Under the pieces are notes generated by a model. That model was not told the origin of the DNA. It worked only from the letters and a program-made list of their open reading frames with translations, and did no database searches. The position numbers and the translations under genes were made by a program. DNA of 64,000 nucleotides from UBA3478 sp965662045. GTDB lineage: Bacteria; Bacteroidota; Bacteroidia; Flavobacteriales; Flavobacteriaceae. Shown piece by piece: positions 51,978 to 60,822 of this stretch. Location of the stretch: NCBI GenBank assembly GCA_965662045.1, contig CBFIGE010000007.1, positions 62,001 through 126,000 of the forward strand, read 5' to 3'. Within the stretch, counting starts at the first letter, position 1; each line of letters starts with the position of its first letter.

Positions 51978-53227
51978 AACCGATTGATGTTGCTGCAACT
52001 TTGCATAATAGGGGGAGATAACCTTTATTTATCTTCTATACTTGCCTTGGATGTAAAAACAGGTCAACTCAAATGGCACTACCAAACTACTCCAGGAGAA
52101 ACATGGGATTATACTGCTGTGCAACCATTAATGTTGGCTGATCTGCAAATTAAAGGAGAAGATAGGAAGGTCATAATGCAAGCACCTAAAAATGGATTTT
52201 TTTATGTCTTAGATCGTCTTACAGGAGAATTAATTTCTGCTGAAAAGTTTGTTTATGCCAACTGGGCTGAAAAGGTAGATTTAGAAACAGGTCGTCCCTT
52301 AGAAACAAGTTTTGCGCGACATATCAATGAAAATGTAGAAATTTATCCAGGACCTTTTGGTGGACATAATTGGCAGGCTATGGCGTATAATCCAAATTCA
52401 GGATTAGTTTATATCCCTGCTCGAGAAATGTCTATGTCATACGGTAAAGAGTCAACTTTTGAATTTGAGCCTAAGCAATGGAACACAGGTACTGAATTGG
52501 TGCCTGGAGCATCTGGGAAGAACAACGGTAACGAAATTTTGTTAGATTCTGTATTAAAAGGTGAGAGTTATGGAAAACTCCTTGCTTGGGATCCGGTGAA
52601 AAGTGTCGAAGTTTGGTCGCATAAACAAGAAAATGTATGGAATTCTGGCGTTTTGTCTGTTAATAACATAATTTTTCAAGGAGATGCTGAGGGTAATTTT
52701 GTTGCATTTGACGCTTTTAATGGAGATCAATTATGGTCTAAAAATTTAAACACTGGAATTATTGCACCTCCTATGACTTATATGATTGAAGGTGAGCAAT
52801 ATATATCCATACCCGTTGGTTGGGGAGGTGCTTACGGAAATGGAAATAAACACACCGAACAAATCAATCCAGGCACGATTTATACCTTTAAAATTAACGG
52901 ACAAGGAAAGTACCCTGAATTTGAAAAGGCATTGAAGAAAAGTCGAATTACATTAAATACCTCAATGTCAATAGACGATATTTTACACGGAGGTCAAATG
53001 TTCTCTAGATATTGTTCGCAATGTCACAATTTAGGAAACGGTGGTGGAACTATTCCAGATTTAACCTATTCTACAGAAACAGTCTTCGATATATATGAAA
53101 ATATTGTTTTAAAGGGTGTTTTTCTTCCGAAGGGAATGCCTTCATTTGAAGACCGACTTAGCGAGAAAGATGTAAAAAAATAAAGGCTTATGTTTTGCAC
53201 ACAGCTTCAACACTTGAGCCGTAATGA

Positions 53228-54322
53228 TTACACATTAAATCTAAAATGCATGACATCGCCGTCACTGACGATATAGTCCTTTCCTTCTACACGAATTTTA
53301 CCAGCTTCTTTAACTTTCGATTCTGAACCATAAGAAGTGTAATCTTCATAAGAAATGACTTCAGCACGTATAAAGCCTTTTTCGAAATCAGTGTGTATTA
53401 CTCCGGCAGCTTGTGGAGCTGAAACTCCTTTTTTAATGGTCCAGGCACGAACTTCCTTGGGACCTGCTGTAAAATAAGTTTCAAGATTTAATAGTGCATA
53501 TGCCGATCTTATCAATTTTGCGGATCCAGGTTCATTAAGTCCGATGTCTTCTAAAAAGAGTTGACGTTCTTCATAGTCTTCAAGCTCATTGATATCTGCT
53601 TCAGTTCCAATAGCTAAGTACAATACTTCTGCATTTTCATGTTGTACCATCTCTCTTACTTTAGACACGTATTCATTACCGTCTAATGCACTTTTTTCAT
53701 CGACATTACAGACGTATAAAACAGGTTTATCCGTTATGAGCTGCAGTGGTTTGACGTAATCCACATAGTCTTCTTTTTGCAAATCTACAGCCCGCACTGA
53801 TACTCCAGTTTCTAGGTTATTTTTGAGAAGTACTAGAATCTCCTCTTCATTTTGTGCTTCTTTATTTCCAGTTTTGGCAGCTCTCTTTACTTTATCTAAT
53901 CGTTTTTCAACGGCCTCTAAATCCTTTAATTGAAGCTCTATATCGATGGTTTCTTTGTCTCGAATTGGATCTACAGATCCATCGACATGCACTATATTAT
54001 CGTCGTTAAAGCATCTCAAAACATGAAGTATTGCGTCGGTCTCCCTGATGTTGGCCAAGAATTGATTTCCTAAGCCTTCTCCTTTACTAGCTCCTTTTAC
54101 AAGACCTGCAATATCAACGATTTCTACTGTAGCTGGAATAACTCTTTCTGGATCCACCAATTCTTGGAGTTTTTCCAATCGAGAATCGGGGACATTTACA
54201 ACCCCTATATTTGGTTCTATGGTACAAAATGGAAAATTTGCACTTTGTGCTTTTGCGTTAGATAAACAATTGAAAAGGGTTGATTTTCCGACATTGGGTA
54301 AACCTACTATACCTGCTTTCAT
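53228..54322 (-). CDS. ychF: Ribosome-binding ATPase YchF
   Basis: 364 residues, OBG family. G1 GLPNVGKSTLFNCLS, G2/G3 region DIAGLVKGASKGEGLGNQFL, and the modified G4 NVDE in place of NKxD, which explains ATP preference. A coiled coil and a TGS domain (TYFTAGPKEVRAWTIKKG, GFIRAEVISYEDY) follow. It associates with ribosomes and responds to oxidative stress. Three bases separate its stop from the original end of the quinoprotein gene. Confidence 0.97.
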   Translation of the reverse strand: MKAGIVGLPNVGKSTLFNCLSNAKAQSANFPFCTIEPNIGVVNVPDSRLEKLQELVDPERVIPATVEIVDIAGLVKGASKGEGLGNQFLANIRETDAILHVLRCFNDDNIVHVDGSVDPIRDKETIDIELQLKDLEAVEKRLDKVKRAAKTGNKEAQNEEEILVLLKNNLETGVSVRAVDLQKEDYVDYVKPLQLITDKPVLYVCNVDEKSALDGNEYVSKVREMVQHENAEVLYLAIGTEADINELEDYEERQLFLEDIGLNEPGSAKLIRSAYALLNLETYFTAGPKEVRAWTIKKGVSAPQAAGVIHTDFEKGFIRAEVISYEDYTSYGSESKVKEAGKIRVEGKDYIVSDGDVMHFRFNV

Positions 54323-54340
54323 GTATTAGGAGTGGTTTGG

Positions 54341-54691
54341 TTAGCTATTTTGATGTAAAAATGATTGCTTTTCTAAAAGTTCAGCCTCTGTTTCGACTAC
54401 ATTTTCGTCGGGAACGCAACAATCTACGGGACATACTGCGGCACATTGGGGCTCTTCATGAAACCCTTTGCACTCGGTACATTTACTTGGAACGATATAG
54501 TAGAATTCATCAGAAACAGGCATTTGAGCTTCGTCGGCAATGAATGAACCTTTTGCTGTTTCCACAGCTCCTTTTAAGCTGGTGCCATCAGAATACCTCC
54601 ATTGATCAGCACCCTCGTAAATTGCAGTGTTTGGGCACTCTGGTTCACAAGCTCCACAATTAATACATTCATCCGTGATTATAATGGCCAT
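54341..54691 (-). CDS. 4Fe-4S dicluster ferredoxin
   Basis: About 116 residues from ATG 54691 (MAIIITDECINCGACEPECP); the frame is open to 54736. The first cluster motif is CINCGACEPECP, the second CTECKGFHEEPQCAAVCP with the long insertion of the YfhL-type ferredoxins, ending VDCCVPDENVVETEAELL. It transfers electrons at low potential; partners are unknown. It is divergent from the acyl-CoA reductase gene. Confidence 0.94.
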   Translation of the reverse strand: MAIIITDECINCGACEPECPNTAIYEGADQWRYSDGTSLKGAVETAKGSFIADEAQMPVSDEFYYIVPSKCTECKGFHEEPQCAAVCPVDCCVPDENVVETEAELLEKQSFLHQNS

Positions 54692-54744
54692 TAGCGTATT
54701 TTTGTGCAAAAATAAAACAGTAGACCTAGATAACAAACTTTATC

Positions 54745-55770
54745 ATGTCAGCTAAGGAATCAAATATTGCATTATTAAATCATTTAGCTCTAGAAATTGA
54801 AGCATTGCTTTCGACTTCTTCCGATGAATTTGACTCACTTATTTCAAGGATAAACGCCGAGAACCCTTGGTTTATAACATCTGAAATTAAAAGGGCTTTA
54901 AATTATTGGTCTATCAACTTACGCCAATCAGTTGTGCGTAACTGGTTAAATTCTTACAAGTTTGATGAGAAAAAAGTTTCAAAGAAGGTACTAATCATAT
55001 GCGCTGGGAATATTCCGCTTGTAGGTTTTCACGATTTTATCTCAGTTATTTTATCAGGACATCATGTGCTGCTCAAATTATCTAGCAAAGATCAAAAGCT
55101 GTTTCTCTATTTGTTGAAAAGACTTGAACATCTAGATTCGACTTTTAGTCGTAATTACACCTTAATAAGTGAGCCTGTTAAGGAATTTGACGCTGTAATT
55201 GCCACGGGAAGTGCAAATACTTCGAGGTATTTTGAGTTTTATTTTAAAGATTATCCAAAAATTATCAGGCCGAACAAAACCTCTGTAAGTATTTTAAGTT
55301 CATCTGTAAGTGATCAACAGCTGTCATTATTGGCAGAGGATGTATTTAATTACTTTGGTTTAGGTTGTAGGAGTATTACAAAAATTTACCTGCCTCTAAA
55401 TTTTGATTTAGAACGATTGAGAATTGCCTTTGATGATTATAATAGATTACTTCATCATCACAAATTTTGTAATAATCTTGATTATCAACGCTCCATACAC
55501 TTACTTAACAAGACCCAATTCATAGACTTTGGTCATCTTTTATTAATTGAAAATGAATCAGTTTTCTCACCAATGGGATGCTTGTATTATGAATATTATG
55601 AGGAGCTTAAAGTCTGTATTGAGGAGATAAAACAACGCAAAGATTTACAATTGATTGCTTCAGATGTTTCGTTTGAAAATAGTATATCTTTAGGTGAAAC
55701 ACAATCTCCTCGGTTAGACCAGTATGCAGATCAAATTGATACTATTGAATTTCTAACTCAATTAAAGTAA
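54745..55770 (+). CDS. Acyl-CoA reductase (LuxC-like)
   Basis: 341 residues of the aldehyde-dehydrogenase-related LuxC/acyl-CoA reductase family seen in Flavobacteriia next to serC. It shows ICAGNIPLVGFHDFISVILSGHHVLLKLSSKD, FDAVIATGSANTSRYFEFYF, the KNKT-like IIRPNKTSVSIL and FNYFGLGCRSITKIYLP, where the Cys is the probable nucleophile. It may reduce a fatty acyl-CoA to aldehyde. The substrate is unknown. Its stop abuts the serC start codon. Confidence 0.85.
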   Translation: MSAKESNIALLNHLALEIEALLSTSSDEFDSLISRINAENPWFITSEIKRALNYWSINLRQSVVRNWLNSYKFDEKKVSKKVLIICAGNIPLVGFHDFISVILSGHHVLLKLSSKDQKLFLYLLKRLEHLDSTFSRNYTLISEPVKEFDAVIATGSANTSRYFEFYFKDYPKIIRPNKTSVSILSSSVSDQQLSLLAEDVFNYFGLGCRSITKIYLPLNFDLERLRIAFDDYNRLLHHHKFCNNLDYQRSIHLLNKTQFIDFGHLLLIENESVFSPMGCLYYEYYEELKVCIEEIKQRKDLQLIASDVSFENSISLGETQSPRLDQYADQIDTIEFLTQLK

Positions 55771-56850
55771 ATGAAAATACACAACTTTGGTGCTGGTCCA
55801 TGTATACTGCCGCAAGAGGTTTTTAAAAAGGCTTCTGAAGGTGTTTTAAATTTAGACAACACAGGTCTTTCTGTTTTAGAAATTTCACATCGCTCTGACA
55901 CGTTTCAATCCATTTTCGATCAAACTAAAAAGTTGGTTTTAGAATTGATGGAATTGTCTGATGTAACGCACGAAGTTCTTTTTTTGCAAGGTGGAGCATC
56001 CTCGCAATTTGCTTTAGTTCCTATGAATTTTTTAAAACAAAAAGCACTTTATATTGATACAGGAATTTGGAGTGCTAAAGCAATAGTTGATGCAAGAAAC
56101 TATGGGCATGTAGAGGTTCTTAAAAACTCCTCTTCAGAAGGATATTTAAAACTTCCGGATCTTTCCCTAATTAGTTCAAACGAATATGATTATGTTCATT
56201 ACACTTCTAACAATACAATTTATGGAACTCAATTTGAAGATGTTCTAAAGGTAGATTGTCCCCTTGTTTGCGATATGAGTTCAGATATATTTTCAAAGCA
56301 AATTGATTTCAATTTATTTGATTTAATATATGCTGGGGCTCAGAAGAATATTGGTCCTGCCGGAATGACTCTGGTCGTAATTCGAAAGACATTTTTAGAA
56401 GAACTGGTCAATTCTAGAACTATACCTGCCATGTTTAATTATCAAAAGCATATTGAAAAAAGTGGACTGTTAAATACACCACCTGTTTTTTCAATATACG
56501 TGGCCATGTTAAACCTGACTTGGCTTCAAGAACAGGGTGGTTTGTCGCATTTTGACTCTTATAATAAGCAAAAGTCTTTTCTGGTTTATAAAGAGTTAGA
56601 AAGAAACACCTTGTTTGCGCCTAAGATTCATCTAGGTTCAAGGTCAAATATGAATATAACCTTTGATTTAGTCAATCAAGATTTAAGTACTGATTTTTTA
56701 GATTTTTCTTTAAAGCAAGGTATACATGGTATTAAAGGTCATAGGTCATTAGGTGGTTTTCGTGCTTCTCTGTACAATGCATTATCTTTAGAAAGTGTAG
56801 GATGTTTGGTTGATAATTTAATTGCATTTGAGCGTGCATATGTCAATTAA
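55771..56850 (+). CDS. serC: Phosphoserine aminotransferase
   Basis: 359 residues, PLP fold-type I. FGAGPCILPQEVFKKAS start, LFLQGGASSQFALVPMN, SSDIFSKQID, the PLP Lys in GAQKNIGPAGMTLVVI, TPPVFSIYV and GIKGHRSLGGFRASLYNA. It makes phosphoserine, and possibly phospho-hydroxythreonine for vitamin B6. In many Flavobacteriia serA follows; here a TonB receptor follows instead. Confidence 0.95.
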   Translation: MKIHNFGAGPCILPQEVFKKASEGVLNLDNTGLSVLEISHRSDTFQSIFDQTKKLVLELMELSDVTHEVLFLQGGASSQFALVPMNFLKQKALYIDTGIWSAKAIVDARNYGHVEVLKNSSSEGYLKLPDLSLISSNEYDYVHYTSNNTIYGTQFEDVLKVDCPLVCDMSSDIFSKQIDFNLFDLIYAGAQKNIGPAGMTLVVIRKTFLEELVNSRTIPAMFNYQKHIEKSGLLNTPPVFSIYVAMLNLTWLQEQGGLSHFDSYNKQKSFLVYKELERNTLFAPKIHLGSRSNMNITFDLVNQDLSTDFLDFSLKQGIHGIKGHRSLGGFRASLYNALSLESVGCLVDNLIAFERAYVN

Positions 56851-56888
56851 GCTTTTTTAAAAATTAATAATATTTACTTAATTTTAAC

Positions 56889-56903
56889 TGCAACTTAGTT
56901 GCA
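56889..56903 (+). promoter_or_regulatory. Palindromic operator upstream of the TonB receptor
   Basis: TGCAAC-TTA-GTTGCA is a perfect 6-3-6 palindrome, ending ten bases before the ATG of the TonB receptor. Size and form suit a Fur-family repressor such as Zur. No regulator of that family is encoded in the window, so the identity is inference. Confidence 0.6.
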
Positions 56904-56912
56904 TTAAATAAA

Positions 56913-59321
56913 ATGAAGAGCTTTAGAATAGTTTTCGCCTGCATACTTTTAAGTTATAGCTTAGTTTACTCTCAAGAGGATGAGAGAAACTGCAATTTAA
57001 CCTATGAACTTGTTGTATTAGACTATCATGACAATAAAGAACCCTTAGCTAACGCCGAGGTGAAAATTGATGAAATAGGTTTCTCGGCAATGACTAATTC
57101 TGCAGGGAGATTACTTGTTTCAGGATTGTGTAAATCAAGCTTTACAGTTTTTATTGACCATCCTGAATGTAATCCGCAAACTTTCGAAGTAAAGCTCAAT
57201 CGTTCAAAATCGGATGTGTTTTATTTAGAACATCATTTTCAACAACTTGATGAAGTTGAATTAATAGGTTCAAATATTGAACGTGCTAAAAAGCAACTAG
57301 TAAAACGACTAGATGAAGATTGGATTTCGTCTAATCGCTCAAAATCCTTAGGCGAAGCCCTCAAGAACTTAAGTGGTGTGTCTACACTTCAAACAGGCAC
57401 AACTATTTCTAAGCCAATCATACAAGGTATGAGAGGGAGTAGAATAATTACTGTATCTAATGGTACCCGACAAGAAGATATGGAATGGGGAGACGAACAT
57501 GCTCCAAGTATTCAGATGGGGTCTTTTGATGAAATCAAAATTGAGAAAGGGGCAAATGCTCTGGTTTACGGAACAGATGCTATTGGAGGGGTGATTGTAT
57601 TAGATCATCAAAAATTTTATCCGGTCAATTCTGAAAGAAGGGAATTCGGAACTGGTTACCATACTAATGGTCATGGTGGATATATTTTTCATCAAATTAA
57701 AAAGACGAATACCAACGGCTCTTATTTCAAGTCATCCTTAAATTATCAGCGCTTCGGAGATCGAAGTGCTCCAAATTATATTCTCACCAATACCGGAAAT
57801 AAAAGTCAATCGGTTAATTTAATATATGGAAAAAATAAATTGTCATCTGGGTGGGAATTAAATTTTTCATTACTCGCAGACCAAATAGGTATTCTCAGAT
57901 CTTCACATATAGGCAATCTAGATGATTTAGAACGGAGTATTAATTCCAGAACTCCATTATACATCGAAGATTTTAGATATGATATTTACACTCCAAAACA
58001 GGATATTTTACACGGAACTTTTTCGGGCTCCTATTTTAAAAATTTAACCGAAAAATCTAAGATAGATATAGCCTATAGCTTGCAATACAATCGAAGAAAA
58101 GAATTTGATATAAGAAGAGGTCCAAGAAATGAGATACCTGCAATGGATATGATTCTCAACACTCATGATACAAGAATAAATTATCAAAATGTCTTAGATA
58201 ATGGTCTTTTCAAAACTGGAATTAATTTACAGTACCAAGAAAATAAGCCTAACCCTGAAACCGGCGTAAGACGATTTATTCCCGATTATCAAAAAGTCCA
58301 GTTGGGTTACTATGTTATTTTAAACAAAAACTTGAGCGATTATTTCATCTTAAGTTCAGGGTTACGTATTGACTATACCGAATATAGCGTTCAAAAGTTT
58401 TATAGAAAATCAAGGTTTGAACAATTAGGCTACGACCAAAAATACCCTGACATCGTGACAGAAGATTTGGGCACGCAAGTGCTGACCAAATCAAATTGGG
58501 ATTACCTCAATCAAGCTTATAATCTAGGGTTGACTTATGAACCGAGTAATGCATTAGCGGCAGACTTTCAAGTAAGTGCGCTTCAAAGGGCCCCTAATGC
58601 AGCTGAACTGTTTTCTGATGGTCTACATCATACGGCAGCTCGTATCGAATTAGGGCAGTTGGGTTTTAAGAGTGAAAAAGCGCTAAAATTTGACTTAGGC
58701 TTATCTTATAATAATCCTCATTTTTCTCTAAGGTTGAATTCATATTACAATACTATAAAAGATTTAATTTACCTCTACCCTTCTGATACTGAATACACCT
58801 TGCGAGGTGCCTTTCCCGTATGGACCTATGAACAGGCTGACTCAAGATTTCTAGGTTTTTCATCAGAATTCATCAAACCACTAGGGATAAATTGGACATT
58901 TATTTCAAAGTTTAGTTCAATTAAAGCTACAAACCTCGAATTAAATGAACCACAAATCAATATTCCCTCAGCTGAAATTAATAATAGCCTTCGTTTTGCA
59001 ATTGGAGAGAGAAATAAACTTCAATTCAGTATTGAACAGCAAATCGTTTTCGAACAAAAAAATACACCGCCTAACTTAATGGTAGAAATCAGACCTAACG
59101 AGGTTGTAGAGTTAAGACTTAATGATGCTCCTCCTTCATTTGTGAATTACAATAGCTCAATTGATTATAGTTTATTTTTAAAACAAAAAAGAAGCATTAA
59201 ACTAAGTCTCACGGTATTGAATGTTCTAAATGAAACTTATAGAAATTACCTAAATCAACTTCGTTATTTTGCAGATGAACCAGGTCGCAATTTTCAATTT
59301 TCTTTAATCTATAAATATTAA
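56913..59321 (+). CDS. TonB-dependent outer-membrane receptor, possibly for zinc
   Basis: 802 residues with a signal peptide (MKSFRIVFACILLSYSLVYS). A carboxypeptidase-like N-terminal domain (ANAEVKIDEIGFSAMTNSAGRL) precedes the plug (LGEALKNLSGVSTL, KPIIQGMRGSRI, IEKGANALVYGTDAIGGVI) and a 22-strand barrel ending in ...RNFQFSLIYKY. Barrel segments such as NAAELFSDGLHHTAARIELG and ETGVRRFIPDYQ resemble Bacteroidota receptors that I associate with zinc uptake. The palindrome before it and the lipoprotein after it fit a metal-regulated pair. Substrate not proven. Confidence 0.88.
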   Translation: MKSFRIVFACILLSYSLVYSQEDERNCNLTYELVVLDYHDNKEPLANAEVKIDEIGFSAMTNSAGRLLVSGLCKSSFTVFIDHPECNPQTFEVKLNRSKSDVFYLEHHFQQLDEVELIGSNIERAKKQLVKRLDEDWISSNRSKSLGEALKNLSGVSTLQTGTTISKPIIQGMRGSRIITVSNGTRQEDMEWGDEHAPSIQMGSFDEIKIEKGANALVYGTDAIGGVIVLDHQKFYPVNSERREFGTGYHTNGHGGYIFHQIKKTNTNGSYFKSSLNYQRFGDRSAPNYILTNTGNKSQSVNLIYGKNKLSSGWELNFSLLADQIGILRSSHIGNLDDLERSINSRTPLYIEDFRYDIYTPKQDILHGTFSGSYFKNLTEKSKIDIAYSLQYNRRKEFDIRRGPRNEIPAMDMILNTHDTRINYQNVLDNGLFKTGINLQYQENKPNPETGVRRFIPDYQKVQLGYYVILNKNLSDYFILSSGLRIDYTEYSVQKFYRKSRFEQLGYDQKYPDIVTEDLGTQVLTKSNWDYLNQAYNLGLTYEPSNALAADFQVSALQRAPNAAELFSDGLHHTAARIELGQLGFKSEKALKFDLGLSYNNPHFSLRLNSYYNTIKDLIYLYPSDTEYTLRGAFPVWTYEQADSRFLGFSSEFIKPLGINWTFISKFSSIKATNLELNEPQINIPSAEINNSLRFAIGERNKLQFSIEQQIVFEQKNTPPNLMVEIRPNEVVELRLNDAPPSFVNYNSSIDYSLFLKQKRSIKLSLTVLNVLNETYRNYLNQLRYFADEPGRNFQFSLIYKY

Positions 59322-59323
59322 AA

Positions 59324-59878
59324 ATGAGAATAGGTTTACTAGTTGTCTTTTGCTTCTTTTTTGTTGGTTGCAGTGATTTGGACGATTTGGGATATGAGGA
59401 ACCTGAAAAGTACAATATTACAGAATTGACTTTCATAGCCAAGGAAGATAATGAAGAATCTTTTTTGTCTTATATAGATCCAGATTTAGAAGGTCCTCTA
59501 AATCCTGAAACAAATACGGTACAGTTAAAAACTAATTCGGATTACACTATTCGATTGAACTTTGCTTATGACTTTATACTTGACGAAGAAGAACGAATTG
59601 ACAGAAATGATACAATTCTGTCGAAATCAAAAGATTATCAAGTTTTTTTGATTTTAGAAAACCCGAATAGTTCATTTGTGAGTGCTTTAGAGGCCATCGA
59701 TACAGACGATAATCAAAACAATCTAGGTCTAGAATGGGAAATGAGCACAGGCATTACTGGATTTGTAGATATGCGAGTAGTATTGGTTTACGATCCTATA
59801 AAACCAAACTCAAATCTTAATTCTGCAGAAGGGTTTATAGTTTTTGATGCAATTGTTAATTTTATCATACAAGGCTAA
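59324..59878 (+). CDS. Lipoprotein partner of the TonB receptor
   Basis: 184 residues with a lipoprotein signal (MRIGLLVVFCFFFVGC). The mature protein is acidic and beta-rich: ITELTFIAKE, DPDLEGPLNPETNTVQLKTNSDYTIRLNF, LGLEWEMSTG, VVLVYDPIKPNS. I recall similar Bacteroidota lipoproteins paired with this receptor type and loosely annotated as periplasmic-binding. It starts two bases after the receptor stop and so is co-transcribed. It may bind the receptor substrate at the outer membrane; function unproven. Confidence 0.75.
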   Translation: MRIGLLVVFCFFFVGCSDLDDLGYEEPEKYNITELTFIAKEDNEESFLSYIDPDLEGPLNPETNTVQLKTNSDYTIRLNFAYDFILDEEERIDRNDTILSKSKDYQVFLILENPNSSFVSALEAIDTDDNQNNLGLEWEMSTGITGFVDMRVVLVYDPIKPNSNLNSAEGFIVFDAIVNFIIQG

Positions 59879-60147
59879 TCGTCTTTTTTAAGAACAAATG
59901 TGTATAACCACATTAAAGTAAATGTGGGTATTACATCGAAACCAGGAATTAATTCTTCTATTGTTTGGATAACCGCTGCAATTTTTCCTTGTTTAGAGGA
60001 ATACATTTTAGACATTAACCAACCAGAAATAGGTGCCCATACAATATCTGAAAATTCTCCAAAAAATGGAATTAGATAAGATAGCATTCCGATGGCGTCA
60101 AACAGAATACTCAATATTAAATAACTAAATGGATTTTTTTTGAACAT
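59875..60147 (-). CDS. Small membrane protein, unknown function
   Basis: 90 residues with two or three hydrophobic segments (FSYLILSILFDAIGMLSYLIP, IPTFTLMWLYTFVL) around a short charged loop with MSKMYSSKQGK. Similar small proteins are widespread in Bacteroidota but uncharacterised. It overlaps the end of the lipoprotein gene by four bases on the opposite strand. Confidence 0.6.
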   Translation of the reverse strand: MFKKNPFSYLILSILFDAIGMLSYLIPFFGEFSDIVWAPISGWLMSKMYSSKQGKIAAVIQTIEELIPGFDVIPTFTLMWLYTFVLKKDD

Positions 60148-60149
60148 TA

Positions 60150-60227
60150 ATTTTTAAGTATTTTATGTTCTTAGACTCAGTTCTAAATGAACTTCATCTT
60201 TGAGCTCTTTTAATTTGGTTTTACTCA
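60150..60227 (-). pseudogene. Vestigial copy of the C-terminus of the gene at 61709-62491
   Basis: About 78 bases resemble 61702-61779 at roughly 85% by eye, and read leftward they encode KTKLKELKDEVHLELSLRT then stop, against KNKLKELKDEVDLELSLRT in the intact gene. Only this tail remains; upstream there is a stop in frame. It is a remnant of a duplicate gene or of a past rearrangement. Confidence 0.7.
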
Positions 60228-60270
60228 CGGCGTAAAGTTAAGCAATGGTGTAAACATTGAAATTCATACT

Positions 60271-60420
60271 ATGATCAAACTATCTCCACTGACAAAAAAA
60301 GGCTATGTAAGACTAAGTATTAGAGTAATGCTCAAAGGGCGACAAATAACTAAAAACCTTGGAATAAATGTGCATAAAAACCAGGTAAGGCGTAAAAGAA
60401 TAGTTAATCTCTGCCTTATA
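60271..60420 (+). pseudogene. Possible remnant of an integrase N-terminal domain
   Basis: The start MIKLSPLTKKGYVRLSIRVM, then KGRQITKNLGINVHKNQ, resembles the arm-type DNA-binding domain of Bacteroidota tyrosine recombinases. The similarity ends after about 40 residues, and the rest of the frame overlaps a leftward gene. No catalytic core follows. It lies next to the duplicated gene tail, which hints at an old insertion site. The match is weak. Confidence 0.3.
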
Positions 60421-60421
60421 A

Positions 60422-60754
60422 TCACCCTGAAAATGCATAAACCACTGCAAGGCCCAGAGCAGCATAACCGATAACTATTCCTCTAGCAATATAACCAAAT
60501 GGGCTTAAATCTTTTAAGTTAGAAACAATACGTCCTTCTTTATCAAAGACGACAACGCGACTACCTTTTATTAACGTATTCTTACTATAAGTCCATATCT
60601 CATTACCGTTTACATTTTCAGTCTTATCGGGTTTGCCATATTTATTTATAATAAATTCTTTTTGATTATCAACTTTTGTAAAAAGTGATTTTTGTACTGT
60701 ACAACTTGTCAGTAAAGTCATAGTAGCCAATAAAATAAACATGCTTCTTTTCAT
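60422..60754 (-). CDS. Small lipoprotein, SmpA/BamE-like
   Basis: 110 residues with a lipoprotein signal (FILLATMTLLTSC). The following YGKPDKTENVNGNEIWTYSKN and VVVFDKEGRIVSN resemble the short BamE/OmlA-type fold that occurs in many lipoproteins. A hydrophobic C-terminal segment (YIARGIVIGYAALGLAVVYAF) is unusual for BamE and could be a membrane anchor, so this is probably another family using the same motif. Function unknown. Confidence 0.6.
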   Translation of the reverse strand: MKRSMFILLATMTLLTSCTVQKSLFTKVDNQKEFIINKYGKPDKTENVNGNEIWTYSKNTLIKGSRVVVFDKEGRIVSNLKDLSPFGYIARGIVIGYAALGLAVVYAFSG

Positions 60755-60822
60755 AATACTTTTAGTTTGAGACGCATGTCAAGATAATTATTAATTTAAA
60801 ACTAACCATATTTGTAGCTCCG

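Larger units (their letters stand above)
50679..52010. other. Mosaic insertion of foreign gene fragments
   Basis: 1,332 bases (1,338 with one GGGGGA) interrupt the quinoprotein gene. They hold the 5' part of a serine hydrolase gene, a 33-residue ORF, the 3' part of a TonB/TPR gene (all leftward, 50679-51710) and the 3' part of a dihydrofolate-reductase-like gene (rightward, 51711-51977) plus 33 bases. No transposase, inverted ends or attC-like site is visible. The first three look like one natural stretch of chromosome; the last joins it at 51710/51711. It is either a real patchwork insertion or a chimera of assembly or amplification. Confidence 0.75.
49815..53224 (+). pseudogene. Disrupted PQQ-dependent quinohaemoprotein dehydrogenase (lipoprotein)
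   Basis: ATG 49815 starts a lipoprotein signal (MKNIIFILFSCLLVSC) and propeller blades with W-motifs. MACCDVVNRG carries the adjacent Cys pair of PQQ alcohol dehydrogenases. The frame reaches REIRSPGGG and is cut at 50678. It resumes exactly with GGDNLYLSSILALD at 52011 and runs through more blades to a cytochrome c site (YCSQCH) before stopping early at 53183. Past an A-run the old frame continues (IKAYVLHTASTLEP) to TAA at 53224. Joined across the insert, the halves give one normal enzyme with no missing residues. As sequenced, the gene has two lesions: the insertion and a one-base deletion. Confidence 0.9.

Noticed and set aside
51989..52006. TGCAAC-like sequence in the insert as a second receptor-type operator
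   Set aside because: Only a partial match, no 3-base spacer and no gene in a suitable position.
50673..52016. Insertion sequence or integron cassette
   Set aside because: No transposase, integrase, terminal inverted repeat or attC-like hairpin was found; a 6-base shared sequence alone is weak evidence for a target duplication.
51984..53183. Independent gene starting at TTG 51984
   Set aside because: The first ten codons are downstream DNA of the DHFR-like fragment that happens to be in frame; the rest is the second half of the quinoprotein gene.
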